15,598 bases of DNA from CAZKEW01 sp964558915 (GTDB lineage: Bacteria; Acidobacteriota; Aminicenantia; Aminicenantales; UBA8522), in assembly GCA_964558915.1 (NCBI GenBank), contig CAZLFV010000063.1, positions 1 to 15,598 on the forward strand. The letters run 5' to 3'. Positions 8,228-15,419 of the stretch are shown piece by piece. Position 1 is the stretch's first letter. The number at the start of each line of letters is the position of its first letter. Both the position numbers and the translations under genes were made by a program. The notes beneath the pieces are model-generated. The model was given only the letters and a program-made list of their open reading frames with translations. It did not search any database and was not told where the DNA came from.

Positions 8228-9190
8228 ATGAAAACGGTTATATATACAAAGTATGGCCCGCCAGAAGTTCTTCAACTCAAGGAAGTAGAAGAACCGACTC
8301 CCAAAGACAACGAGGTTCTCATAAAAATACATGCGACGACTGTAAATCGAACTGACTGCGGATTTCGAAAACCGGAATATGGTTTGATTATTCGCTTGAT
8401 TAATGGGCTTTTCAGGCCCCGGAGGAAAATATTGGGAAGTGAATTTTCCGGAGAGATTGAAGCCGTCGGCAAGGACGTCAAGACATTTAAACGGGGTGAT
8501 CAGGTTTTTGGATTGAGCGGCAGTTTTGGAGCTCATGCGGAATACATTTGTGTTCCGGAAAACGGTTCAATTTCAATTAAGCCAACCAATATGTCTTACG
8601 AAGAGGCGGCCGCCGTCTGTGACGGACTCATGCTGGCAATGACATACATCAGGAGAATCAATTTTCAGAAATCAAGAGAAATTCTAATCAACGGAGCCTC
8701 TGGATCTATTGGCTCCGCATGTGTCCAACTGGCTAAATTTTATGGCGCAAAAATTACAGCAGTCTGCAATACAAAAAATATAGAATTAGTGAAATCACTT
8801 GGTGCAGAAAAAATAATAGACTATACAAAAGACGATTTCACAAGAGATAACCAAGTTTATGATGTCGTTATTGATGCTGTCGGCAAGAGTTCATTCTTTC
8901 GCTGTAAAAAATTGCTAAAACCAGGCGGGGTATATTTTTCAACGGATCTCGGGTTCCTGGCGCAGAATACTTTTTTAGCACTATGGACGCCAGTTTTCTG
9001 TAGTAAAAAAGTCAAGTTTCCGCTCCCTAAAGCCAGTCAAAAAGATATCGTATTTTTCAAAGAACTGATCGAGTCAGGAAAGTATAAGGCCATTATAGAT
9101 CGACGTTACCCCCTGGAACAGATCATTGAGGCCACAAAATACGTTGAGACAGGACAAAAGACAGGAAATGTCGTAATCAAAATTTTATAA
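8228..9190 (+). CDS. Medium-chain dehydrogenase/reductase, NAD(P)-dependent (quinone-oxidoreductase-like)
   Basis: A 320-aa protein of the MDR superfamily, probably a soluble NAD(P)H-dependent oxidoreductase. It has the GroES-like N-terminal domain (GPPEVLQLKEVEEPTPKDNEV; GSEFSGEIEAVGKDVKTFKRGDQVFG) and a Rossmann domain with INGASGSIGSACVQLAK (GASGSIG about 156-162). It ends in the typical IIDRRYPLEQIIEA and TGQKTGNVVIKI. No structural zinc cysteine cluster is present, which fits the zinc-independent quinone reductase branch. I chose the ATG at 8228 because GGAGG (8217-8221) is six bases upstream and MKTVIYTKYGPPEVL is the usual family beginning; an earlier ATG at 8198 would precede the predicted transcription start. 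AT content is higher than in the flanking genes, which may reflect transfer. Substrate unknown. Confidence 0.9.
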   Translation: MKTVIYTKYGPPEVLQLKEVEEPTPKDNEVLIKIHATTVNRTDCGFRKPEYGLIIRLINGLFRPRRKILGSEFSGEIEAVGKDVKTFKRGDQVFGLSGSFGAHAEYICVPENGSISIKPTNMSYEEAAAVCDGLMLAMTYIRRINFQKSREILINGASGSIGSACVQLAKFYGAKITAVCNTKNIELVKSLGAEKIIDYTKDDFTRDNQVYDVVIDAVGKSSFFRCKKLLKPGGVYFSTDLGFLAQNTFLALWTPVFCSKKVKFPLPKASQKDIVFFKELIESGKYKAIIDRRYPLEQIIEATKYVETGQKTGNVVIKIL

Positions 9191-9228
9191 ACGCCTAAAA
9201 GCAAATTCCTAAAGCGCGCAGGTTGCCT

Positions 9229-9257
9229 TTGACAGGTCTCGGGCTCTCATCTATACT
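9229..9257 (+). promoter_or_regulatory. Near-consensus sigma70 promoter before flavodoxin relic
   Basis: A perfect TTGACA (9229-9234), a 17-bp spacer and TATACT (9252-9257). It points into the deleted flavodoxin remnant, whose original promoter it may be. It is one of the strongest promoter matches in the window. Confidence 0.65.
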
Positions 9258-9267
9258 TTGCGCTATA

Positions 9268-9499
9268 AATATCGAATATTTTCATGCCTCGAAGTTTGGA
9301 AATGGAGCCATGGTTGCAGAGGAGTTCATGAAGCAGATGGCAGCGCGTAATCCCTATCATGAACGAAATCCTGCAACAAAAGGGCCTGGTCAAGGTGGCT
9401 GAGGGCAAGATTCTAGTGACCGGCCTCAAGGGGCCGCTGGAAGAGGGCTGGCAGAAGAAAGCGGAAGCCTTTGCCTCCCAGATTCCCATCCTGCCCTGA
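9268..9499 (+). pseudogene. Flavodoxin remnant with internal deletion
   Basis: Two pieces of a flavodoxin-like reading frame are joined out of phase. The first frame (9271 onward) reads IEYFHASKFGNGAMVAEEFMKQMA, which has the FMN phosphate-loop pattern of flavodoxins (SKFGNGxxVAEE). The second frame (to the TGA at 9497-9499) reads MNEILQQKGLVKVAEG, then KILVTGLKGPLEEGWQKKAE and AFASQIPIL, which is the usual C-terminal helix and GxKGPLEEGW end. The middle of about 70-80 residues, holding the remaining FMN-binding loops, is missing, and no ATG stands in frame at the N-terminus. Family assignment is by pattern recognition, not by search. The 46-codon ORF from 9359 alone has no ribosome-binding site. 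Confidence 0.6.
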
Positions 9500-9558
9500 T
9501 GACGAGCGCACTGCGTGAATGCTTCATTCTGAAACTAACTCAATTCTAAATAATAATG

Positions 9559-9588
9559 TTCACGACGCAAGAATTGCCCTAATATACT
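9559..9588 (+). promoter_or_regulatory. Weak candidate promoter of the DUF998 gene
   Basis: TTCACG (9559-9564) and TATACT (9583-9588) lie 18 bp apart, 42 bases ahead of the ATG at 9631. The -35 is a weak match. Little else is visible between 9500 and 9630. Confidence 0.35.
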
Positions 9589-9630
9589 TGCAGTAATTGT
9601 TTATGAAAATAGAAAGGAAAGTGAAGGATA

Positions 9631-10299
9631 ATGCGTAAGTTTTTGCTCGTCTGCGGTATCCTGTCTTCTCTGCTCTATATCGTGACTGACATACTCGCAG
9701 CCATGAAATGGGAGGGTTACAGCTGCGCTTCTCAGACCATCAGCGAGCTGATGGCTATCGGCGCTCCGACCAGACCTTTATTGGTTGCTCTCTTCAGTGT
9801 GTACAACCTGCTCGTGATCGCGTTCGGTATGGGTGTCTTGGGATCGGCTGATCGAAAGCGCGCCCTGCGCTTCACGGGAGCTATGCTGTTCGTGTACGGC
9901 GCCGTTGGCCAGGTGGGGTTGCTGTTTACCCCGATGCACTTGCGCGGAGCTCGGGTGTCAGCAACCGACACAATGCACATCATTATCACGATGATGCTCG
10001 TTCTCCTCCTGGTGTTGTCCATTGGGTTCGGGGCCGCTGCACGCGGACACTGGTTCCGCCTCTACTCGATTGGGACGATCCTTACTTTCTTAATCTTTGG
10101 CGCTTTGGCGGGTTTGCAGGTCCCCCGGATCGCCGCGCAATTGCCGACCCCATGGCTCGGAGTCATGGAGCGTGTGAGCGCCTATTCCTCCCTGCTTTGG
10201 GTCGTGGTGCTGGCCATTGTCCTATTGCCGGCGCAAAAAAGCAAGGCTCCGTTAGCGGCAGCGACGTCCAACGATTGTGGCGGACGAAATAGGATTTGA
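9631..10299 (+). CDS. DUF998 family integral membrane protein
   Basis: A 222-aa inner-membrane protein with about six hydrophobic segments, near 4-24, 50-71, 82-102, 115-136, 143-164 and 182-203. The DUF998 hallmark TISELMAIGAPTRPLL follows the first helix. No catalytic function is established for this family. GAAGGA lies just ahead of the ATG (2-3 bases), and AAAGGA further up. The last dozen residues (ATSNDCGGRNRI) are encoded by, or run into, a tRNA 3'-end fragment at 10278-10305, whose sequence supplies the stop codon. The original C-terminus may therefore have been replaced by recombination. Confidence 0.88.
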   Translation: MRKFLLVCGILSSLLYIVTDILAAMKWEGYSCASQTISELMAIGAPTRPLLVALFSVYNLLVIAFGMGVLGSADRKRALRFTGAMLFVYGAVGQVGLLFTPMHLRGARVSATDTMHIIITMMLVLLLVLSIGFGAAARGHWFRLYSIGTILTFLIFGALAGLQVPRIAAQLPTPWLGVMERVSAYSSLLWVVVLAIVLLPAQKSKAPLAAATSNDCGGRNRI

Positions 10300-10305
10300 A
10301 CCTGT
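10278..10305 (-). other. tRNA 3'-end fragment (T arm, acceptor strand, CCA)
   Basis: The minus strand reads ACAGG-TTCAAAT-CCTAT (T arm with one C-A mismatch), then a 7-nt acceptor strand, discriminator G and CCA. No matching 5' half, D arm or clear anticodon arm follows, so it is a fragment and not a working tRNA. It overlaps the 3' end of the DUF998 gene. Such fragments are typical scars of integration into tRNA genes. Confidence 0.5.
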
Positions 10306-10326
10306 GAGCTCTATTAATTTCGATAT

Positions 10327-10394
10327 TTTGGGCACACTTTGGGCACAGCCCTTCAGCCTGAGGGCTACCTCGGGCCGTTATCATTAGCCGAGGT
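10327..10394. repeat. Tandem 10-mer and two adjacent hairpins beside the tRNA fragment
   Basis: TTTGGGCACA occurs twice (10327-10336 and 10338-10347). Two back-to-back hairpins follow: AGCCCT/AGGGCT (10347-10366, 8-nt loop) and ACCTCGG/CCGAGGT (10367-10394, 14-nt loop). No U-run follows, so these are not classic terminators. The remainder, 10395-10588, shows no gene and no convincing promoter. Confidence 0.5.
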
Positions 10395-10612
10395 GAGCGG
10401 CTACGCTGGTTGAAGTTTTTCTCGCTCAGATCGGCCCGAGGAATAGCCAATCTAGAATTCGTCATCGGGGCGCCCTCCCACATTCCCGACAAGGATCAGA
10501 TCTTGGCTGAGAGACTTGACTCTAGTGCAGTTCATTGGTAAGTTCGAATCGAAAATTATCCGACAATGATAGATGAAGCGATAAGTATATGAATATTTTA
10601 TGGAGAAATAAT

Positions 10613-11845
10613 ATGAAATATAAAAAAATTCTTCTATTTGGGCTCTGGCTCATTTTTCTTTTCGGGTTTGCCAGCGCAAGTCATAAAAAACAACATGTTC
10701 AACCTGTTCAAAGCCAACTGAAAACCGGATATCTGGAAGTCTCGGACGGGAAACTTTATTACGAGGTCGCCGGAGAAGGAGATTGGATAGTTCTGGTTCA
10801 CGACGGGAACCTGCATTCTGTGACGTGGGACGAACAATTTCCCGTCTTTTCAAAAAACTACAAAGCCGTCCGTTATGACAGGCGCGGTTACGGGAAATCG
10901 ACTTATCCGGAAAAACCATATTCTAATATTGAGGATTTAGCCGAGGTCTTCAGACAATTGAACATAGATAAGGCCACACTTATGGGCATGTCCGCTGGCG
11001 GCGGCCTGGTCATCGATTTTGCCCTTGAGCACCCAGACAAATTGACAGGGCTTGTACTTGTCGGAGCCGTTGTCAGCGGCTACGGATATTCCGACCATAT
11101 GAGATCCCGCGGAGGAAATCTGGATTCGAACCTTCTTTCCGACCCGGCCAAGCTCGCGGACTACATGTGCCATAAAGACCCGTATACGTTTTATGAAGGC
11201 AATAAAGAAGCGAAGGAAAGAGCTTACAACTATCTTATGAATAGTCTGCAGAATTATAAGATGGGTAAGTTTAATCTTCTCCAAAGGCCCAAGCGGCCGG
11301 CCCTACCGAACCTGAAAGAAATCGAAGTCCCAGCCTTGATTATTGTCGGGGAATATGACATCCCGGATTGCCATGCTCATGCCGGCGCCATTGAGGCCGG
11401 AATCGCCGGTTCACAAAGAGTGATCATCAATAAGGCGGGACACATTGTGACTTTGGAACAGCCGGCAGTTTTCAATGAGATCGTTTTGACGTTTTTGCGG
11501 GAAAAAAAATTTTTTGAAATTCTCGGCCAAAAAGGCGTTCGCGAAGCAGTCAATGCTTTTCTAGAAGCGCAGAAAAGAGATGATCATTCGCTGTATTTCA
11601 GTGAACAGAAATTAAACCAGGCAGGCTATGCCTATCTTCAGGGCGGAAAGGTCAAGGAGGCCATCGAATTGTTCAAGCTTAATGTGATGGCTTATCCTGA
11701 TTCATGGAATACTTACGATAGTCTTGCTGAAGCGTATTTGGCGGTCGGCAATAAAGAGCTGGCGATATTTTATTATGAAAAATCATTGAAATTAAATCCG
11801 GGAAACGTCAATGCGGTCAATCAATTAAAGAATCTCAAAAAATAA
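10613..11845 (+). CDS. Exported alpha/beta hydrolase with C-terminal TPR repeats
   Basis: A 410-aa protein that begins with a hydrophobic signal or anchor segment (ILLFGLWLIFLFGFASAS), so it probably acts outside the cytoplasm. An alpha/beta hydrolase domain (about 40-300) follows with VLVHDGNLHSVTWDEQ at the oxyanion region, the nucleophile elbow GMSAGG (Ser about 127), acidic residue in IIVGEYDIPD (about 249) and AGHIVTLEQP (His about 277). The last 80 residues form two TPR units (AYLQGGKVKEAIELFKLN; AEAYLAVGNKELAIFYYEKS and LKLNPGN). Substrate is unknown; esterase or peptidase are both possible. The ATG at 10613 has GGAGA eight bases upstream; an in-frame ATG at 10589 is earlier but lacks a ribosome-binding site. 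Codon use is more AT-rich than in the preceding DUF998 gene. Confidence 0.9.
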   Translation: MKYKKILLFGLWLIFLFGFASASHKKQHVQPVQSQLKTGYLEVSDGKLYYEVAGEGDWIVLVHDGNLHSVTWDEQFPVFSKNYKAVRYDRRGYGKSTYPEKPYSNIEDLAEVFRQLNIDKATLMGMSAGGGLVIDFALEHPDKLTGLVLVGAVVSGYGYSDHMRSRGGNLDSNLLSDPAKLADYMCHKDPYTFYEGNKEAKERAYNYLMNSLQNYKMGKFNLLQRPKRPALPNLKEIEVPALIIVGEYDIPDCHAHAGAIEAGIAGSQRVIINKAGHIVTLEQPAVFNEIVLTFLREKKFFEILGQKGVREAVNAFLEAQKRDDHSLYFSEQKLNQAGYAYLQGGKVKEAIELFKLNVMAYPDSWNTYDSLAEAYLAVGNKELAIFYYEKSLKLNPGNVNAVNQLKNLKK

Positions 11846-11975
11846 TATAAAGGTGTAGGGGTGTAATCCGCGCGATGCCGCAGGATTGTTTCTCAACCCG
11901 AATTAGGATACATTTTTGGTCCAACTGTGCTCTTAACTGGAAGAGGGGACGCCCCGGGTATTGATAATGAAGCGG

Positions 11976-12016
11976 TGGGCGAGAGAGGATTTGAACCTCT
12001 GACTTCTCCCGTGTGT
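11976..12016 (-). other. tRNA 3'-half fragment, resembling tRNA-Val(CAC)
   Basis: The minus strand reads anticodon-like CACAC, stem GGGAG, variable AAGTC, a perfect T arm AGAGG-TTCAAAT-CCTCT, and a 7-nt acceptor strand CTCGCCC plus discriminator A. The 5' half is absent: the anticodon stem cannot pair with the sequence upstream (CCTCC) and no D arm or 5' acceptor follows. The identity breaks at the anticodon, as expected for an attachment-site duplicate. The rest of 11846-12072 holds no gene that I recognise. Confidence 0.55.
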
Positions 12017-12072
12017 AGGAGGCAGCCTAAGAACGTAAGGCGCAGAAAATAATGGAAATAGCAGATAATAAA

Positions 12073-12190
12073 ATGAACTCCAGGTAGTCCATCCGCTCCA
12101 TCTCTCCGGCCCCTTTCCCATACCAGTAGCCTTGCCTTCTTTTTCACCGAGGCAGAGGAGTTCCAGGGACAAAAGAGGCCGAATCATGTA
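12073..12190 (-). mobile_element. IS91-family transposase fragment, second copy
   Basis: This 118-bp stretch repeats 14985-15106 at high identity and the same orientation. On the minus strand it carries MIRPLLSLELLCLGEKEGK and, after a frameshift, the GEMERMDYLEFI segment of an IS91-type transposase. Identity ends abruptly at both sides. At 12190 it joins directly to the broken TPR gene. Confidence 0.75.
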
Positions 12191-12222
12191 ATCTTATTGA
12201 GGGAGAATTTTTCTGCGAAACC

Positions 12223-12668
12223 GTGAAGACATACAATAAGGCGATCGAGGCCTACACAAACCTCCTGAAGCTCTATCCTGATGATTCAATCGCCGGCACC
12301 AATTTGGGCATCTTGTATATGGGTTTAAAGGAATGGGATAAAGCATTTTTTCCCTATGTCAATCAATCAGAAGCCTACAGGGCGCCAGGAATGTGCGATA
12401 AAGCCAGAGGAAGCGTGAAAGGAATGAAAAGACTCGATGCAGCCCAGAAAACTGCTGCTGAGCTCAAGAAATTAATCGATGAAGGATTGAACAAAAAAGA
12501 AATCAGGCTCTATGAACATCTCTTGGGAATGATTGAGCTCAAAAAAAGAATTTTTCCAGGGCGACTGAATATCTAGAGAGAGCCGTTTCCTTATTGCCTT
12601 TTCTATCCGGCATAGGGCTATTTACATGTGATCAGGCCTGGTTTGCTGAATCCTTGGCCTTAGCTTAG
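12223..12668 (+). pseudogene. Truncated, frameshifted TPR protein gene
   Basis: Remnant of a larger tetratricopeptide protein. The first frame (12223-12576) gives TPR units: TYNKAIEAYTNLLKLYPDDS, then NLGILYMGLKEWDKAFFPYV, and a linker LKKLIDEGLNKKEIRLYEHL ending LLGMIELKK. That frame stops soon after a run of seven A (12541-12547). Adding one A lets translation continue as KNFSRATEYLERAVSLLP and DQAWFAESLALA to the stop at 12668, a sensible further TPR. The apparent GTG start at 12223 has no good ribosome-binding site, and the coding pattern extends a little upstream to the IS91 fragment at 12190. The gene is thus truncated at both ends. A matching C-terminal piece lies at 14519-14620. Confidence 0.75.
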
Positions 12669-12685
12669 ATTCTGAGGACCTAGGC

Positions 12686-13789
12686 TCAAGACGAGGGCAA
12701 GAGCGTGGAATGCTTCTCCAGGATCCCCATGAAATCTTCGAACTCGATTCCAGCTTCCGCCAGCATCTCCCGTGCCCTTTCTATCTGGATCTCGTTTTCA
12801 GTTTCCAGCCGCTTTAGGGCTTCGTCCCGGGTCATCAGCCCTTCGCGGATCATTTTGGAATAGAAGTCGTCCTTTTCCGAGACGCCGAAGAATTTCAGGT
12901 TGACCAGATCTTTGATTGGGACAATGCGGCAGTCGAACCGCCAGGAAGAAGGGCAGTCCGCAGGGGCTTCCCACTTCAACTCGGATTTAATCCGGGAGAG
13001 GACTTCCTTCTCATCCCACTTGATGTAGAAGAAGAGGTCGAGGAATGTCAGCCTACGCATCAAAGCCTTAGAGCCGAGGGCATACGCGTCTCCGAATAAA
13101 TAGGCTTTGAGATATGTTGGCCAATAGGCGGGCTTGAAATAGCCAGGGCTCTGGAGCATCTTTGGCACGATGCCAAAGATGCTTTTCATAAAAGCCTTCT
13201 CCCATGTAACCTTAGCATCGATCCCGAGAAGGGCCTTTGTGTAGGAAGTGTCTTCATATCGGTTGTTGCCGCTCACAATACAGCGAATATTATTCTTCAG
13301 GGCCACCTTGATGATCTCGTACCACATCAGCTTGCAGGCGATGCACATCAGGGGGAGCGTCTGGAGTTGCGGCCGCTTGATCCAGGTCCTTAAGTTGCTG
13401 CGCCAGCTTCTCAGTTGGAGATCTCGGGGGGCCTTGATGCTGAAGAGGTCGACATTGAGGAGCGAGACGGCGTTTTTGATATTGGCTTGGGCCTGAGGAT
13501 GGGCGAAGGGGTTTTGGTAGTTGACAGCCAGGACCTTCATCTTGTAGTCCTTGACTAGCTTCTGCAGGGTAAAGGTGCTGTCGCGGCCCCCGCTCACCGC
13601 CGCCATGCACTCGTACTGCCGGTCATTGTTCCGGAACTTGTCGAGGTGTCGGACGAACTCGGCCTCGCCTTTATAAGTGAGTGACGGATGGTCTCGACAG
13701 TAATTGCAGACACCATTTTCGTCAAATTTGATGAATGGCGTTGTGCTGGATAAGACGCAACGGCTGCAGTATTTCTTGTTTTCGCTCAT
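12686..13789 (-). CDS. N-acetyl sugar amidotransferase (PP-loop, WbpG/PseA-like)
   Basis: A 367-aa ATP-dependent PP-loop enzyme. Family members use ammonia from a partner glutaminase to convert an N-acetyl group of a nucleotide sugar or nonulosonic acid to an acetamidino group. Visible motifs are the N-terminal zinc-type pairs YCSRCV (C8, C11) and CNYC (C28, C31), the PP-loop AVSGGRDSTF (SGGRDS 66-71), a third CxxC in MCIACK (149, 152), and VSGNNRYED. Length is normal for the family. AAGGAG lies seven bases before the ATG at 13789. The usual HisH/HisF-like partners and other surface-glycan genes are absent, so it is an orphan here. It stands on the opposite strand to the TPR gene pieces that flank it. 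Substrate cannot be named from sequence. Confidence 0.88.
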   Translation of the reverse strand: MSENKKYCSRCVLSSTTPFIKFDENGVCNYCRDHPSLTYKGEAEFVRHLDKFRNNDRQYECMAAVSGGRDSTFTLQKLVKDYKMKVLAVNYQNPFAHPQAQANIKNAVSLLNVDLFSIKAPRDLQLRSWRSNLRTWIKRPQLQTLPLMCIACKLMWYEIIKVALKNNIRCIVSGNNRYEDTSYTKALLGIDAKVTWEKAFMKSIFGIVPKMLQSPGYFKPAYWPTYLKAYLFGDAYALGSKALMRRLTFLDLFFYIKWDEKEVLSRIKSELKWEAPADCPSSWRFDCRIVPIKDLVNLKFFGVSEKDDFYSKMIREGLMTRDEALKRLETENEIQIERAREMLAEAGIEFEDFMGILEKHSTLLPSS

Positions 13790-13967
13790 GGCAAACTCCT
13801 TGCCGCTTCGCTCTTGCCCACAATCAGCGTCATAAGCAATGTCAAATAGGTATTGAAGCTATTAAATATTAACATGGAAATATTAAATTATATTAGATTA
13901 TTACATAATAAATACAGCTGCAAGCCAAATTTCAAATTTTTTTGATTCTTCCTAATTATTTTTAATG

Positions 13968-13996
13968 TTGAAATTAGCTATTTTTTTATATATTAT
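13968..13996 (+). promoter_or_regulatory. Promoter predicting a leaderless transcript
   Basis: TTGAAA (13968-13973), a 17-bp spacer and TATTAT (13991-13996). Transcription would begin about 7 bases later, at or beside the ATG at 14003. The whole interval 13790-14002 is very AT-rich and otherwise holds no gene; it separates two divergent genes. Confidence 0.6.
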
Positions 13997-14002
13997 ACAT
14001 GC

Positions 14003-14494
14003 ATGCGATCAAGAGCGAAAAAGAACTTGCCGGGACGGCCGCCGAAATTCTCTGAGCCTCGTCATCCGGTGACTATGACGCTGCCTGAGCGCGTTCTGGG
14101 TCAGCTTGCAGAGATTGATCCTGATCGAGCTTGTGCCGTAGTCAAGGCCACAGAGGCTATAATGGGGATGGTCCAGGGAAGCTTCAAGCCAGTAGAACTT
14201 ATCGAAATGGCCCCTGGCAAATCTCTGATTGTCATCGGTCCATGCAAGGCATTGAGACAATTGCCCTGGCTAAAGCTGATTGAAATTGCACCGGCGCGTT
14301 ATCTCTTGATGATTCCCTCGGGAATGCCGATAGAAGCATTGGAAGTGGCCCTGCACGATCTATCCGGTAATCCCGAGTTGCTCGAAAATGATCGCGAAAC
14401 CACTGTCTTGAGTGAACTGTTGAATTTAATCGGCCACCACAGACGTAGCCAGCGCCTGTCCAAGGCAGAAATCCTCATTATCGATACCGGCTAA
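14003..14494 (+). CDS. Uncharacterised 163-aa protein with possible ribbon-helix-helix N-terminus
   Basis: I do not recognise a named family. The N-terminus is basic (MRSRAKKNLPGRPPKFSEPR), reminiscent of an AT-hook GRP core. It is followed by HPVTMTLPERVLGQLAEIDPD, a strand-helix pattern that could be a ribbon-helix-helix DNA-binding unit. The central part (PVELIEMAPGKSLIVIGPCK; LPWLKLIEIAPARYLLMIPS) looks like a compact alpha/beta domain with two similar halves. Coding character is good and the frame is intact. There is no Shine-Dalgarno before the ATG at 14003 (an out-of-frame ATG lies at 13999), and the promoter predicts a leaderless mRNA. A transcriptional regulator is possible but not shown. 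The stop is immediately followed by the relic of a TPR gene. Confidence 0.8.
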   Translation: MRSRAKKNLPGRPPKFSEPRHPVTMTLPERVLGQLAEIDPDRACAVVKATEAIMGMVQGSFKPVELIEMAPGKSLIVIGPCKALRQLPWLKLIEIAPARYLLMIPSGMPIEALEVALHDLSGNPELLENDRETTVLSELLNLIGHHRRSQRLSKAEILIIDTG

Positions 14495-14518
14495 GTGAGA
14501 TCTTTTTTCTCATCAGAC

Positions 14519-14620
14519 AAGTCGAAAGCTTCTGAGCATTTTCAGAAATTTTTCGACCTCTGGAAAGATGCCGACCCTGGGCTTCCAGAGGCTAAAGACG
14601 CTAGGAAGAGGCTGGCCTGG
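14519..14620 (+). pseudogene. C-terminal fragment of a TPR protein
   Basis: The frame reads KSKASEHFQKFFDLWKDADP and then GLPEAKDARKRLAW, which is the characteristic final helix pair of large TPR proteins (HYEKFLDLWKDADP-type). It lacks upstream repeats and a start codon of its own; a GTG at 14495 abuts the previous stop without a ribosome-binding site. It has the orientation and order expected for the missing end of the TPR gene broken at 12668. The remaining 54 bases to 14674 are unassigned. Confidence 0.65.
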
Positions 14621-14674
14621 GGCCATAAAGCACCGGAAATCAGCTGGACCTCTCCTCCCGGCCAGGAAGAAAAA

Positions 14675-15410
14675 TCACGAAAAATATTCAGCCGAGTTCT
14701 CGGCGGCGATCAAGAGTTCCCGATACCCGATATCAGGTGGTGGCAGTCTCTCGGCGACAAAGTTTAGCTCGAGGTGGTCGATGATCCTGTCCACCTTATA
14801 AACCTTCCGGATCATCTCGGCCCAGCCCTTGGCAGGGATGGGCCGGATCTCCTCCTCAGCCATCCACAGAGGAAAAGCTCCCAGACTCGCCTTCCTGACC
14901 TTCCCCTGATGGGCGTTGGCGTAGAGGCCGTAATAGCGCACCGTGACCTGCCCCTTGTTGGGGATACGGGAAGTGACCCGGGCGATGAACTTCAGGTAGT
15001 CCATCCGCACCATCTCTCCGGCCTATTTCCCATACCGGTAGCCGACCTTGCCTTCTTCCTCATCGAGGCAGAAGCGTTCCAGGGACAAGAGAGGCCGAAT
15101 CATGTATTTGCCCACTCGCTCAGCCTCTTTCCTTGTCTTGGCCCGGACGTGGCTATGGACATTGATCCGGTCCCCAATGTCTGGATGGCCGAGATGACTC
15201 CGGGCATCAGCTCGCTGCCGGTTGAAACCTAGAAATAACGGATGAGGGCGCGGAGAGCGCAGCGGCAGCACTCCCCCGGGTGCGGCAGGAGACCATCAGA
15301 AGGTGCTCCGCCTGGTAGTTTGGACAGCGGATGCGGGCGAACCCGCAGCGCGGGTTGCCACAATCGAGGCAACGCTCAACGACTTCCTTGACGATCGGAC
15401 GGAGGAAGCC
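14675..15410 (-). mobile_element. Decayed IS91-family transposase
   Basis: Pieces of one IS91-type (Y2, HUH) transposase occur in order but broken. 15410-15273 carries the zinc-binding start (LRPIVKEVVERCLDCGNPRC, then SCRTRG). Near 15270-15190, in another frame with an internal stop, CALRALIRYF and GSELMPGVISAIQT are seen. Next comes GDRINVHSH, the HUH-region motif, after a one-base slip. It is spliced straight to VRAKTRKEAERVGKYMIRPL, which removes the middle. A TAG at 15025-15023 interrupts RYGK-AGEM. The tail runs through ARVTSRIPNKGQVTVRYYG and EMIRKVYKVD-RIIDHLELNF, which lacks the usual cysteine-rich insert, to AENSAEYFS at 14675. At least two frameshifts, two nonsense codons and several deletions make it inactive. 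A 118-bp piece recurs at 12073-12190. Confidence 0.85.
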
Positions 15411-15419
15411 GGATTTCTT

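Noticed and set aside
9247..9489. Minus-strand 80-codon ORF in the gap after the dehydrogenase
   Set aside because: The plus strand carries flavodoxin-like sequence and a promoter here; the minus ORF has no recognisable pattern.
11846..12072. Search for a CRISPR array or complete tRNA
   Set aside because: No regularly spaced repeats are seen, and the tRNA-like sequence lacks its 5' half.
14774..15232. 152-codon plus-strand ORF over the IS91 relic
   Set aside because: Antisense shadow of transposase pieces that match IS91 on the minus strand.
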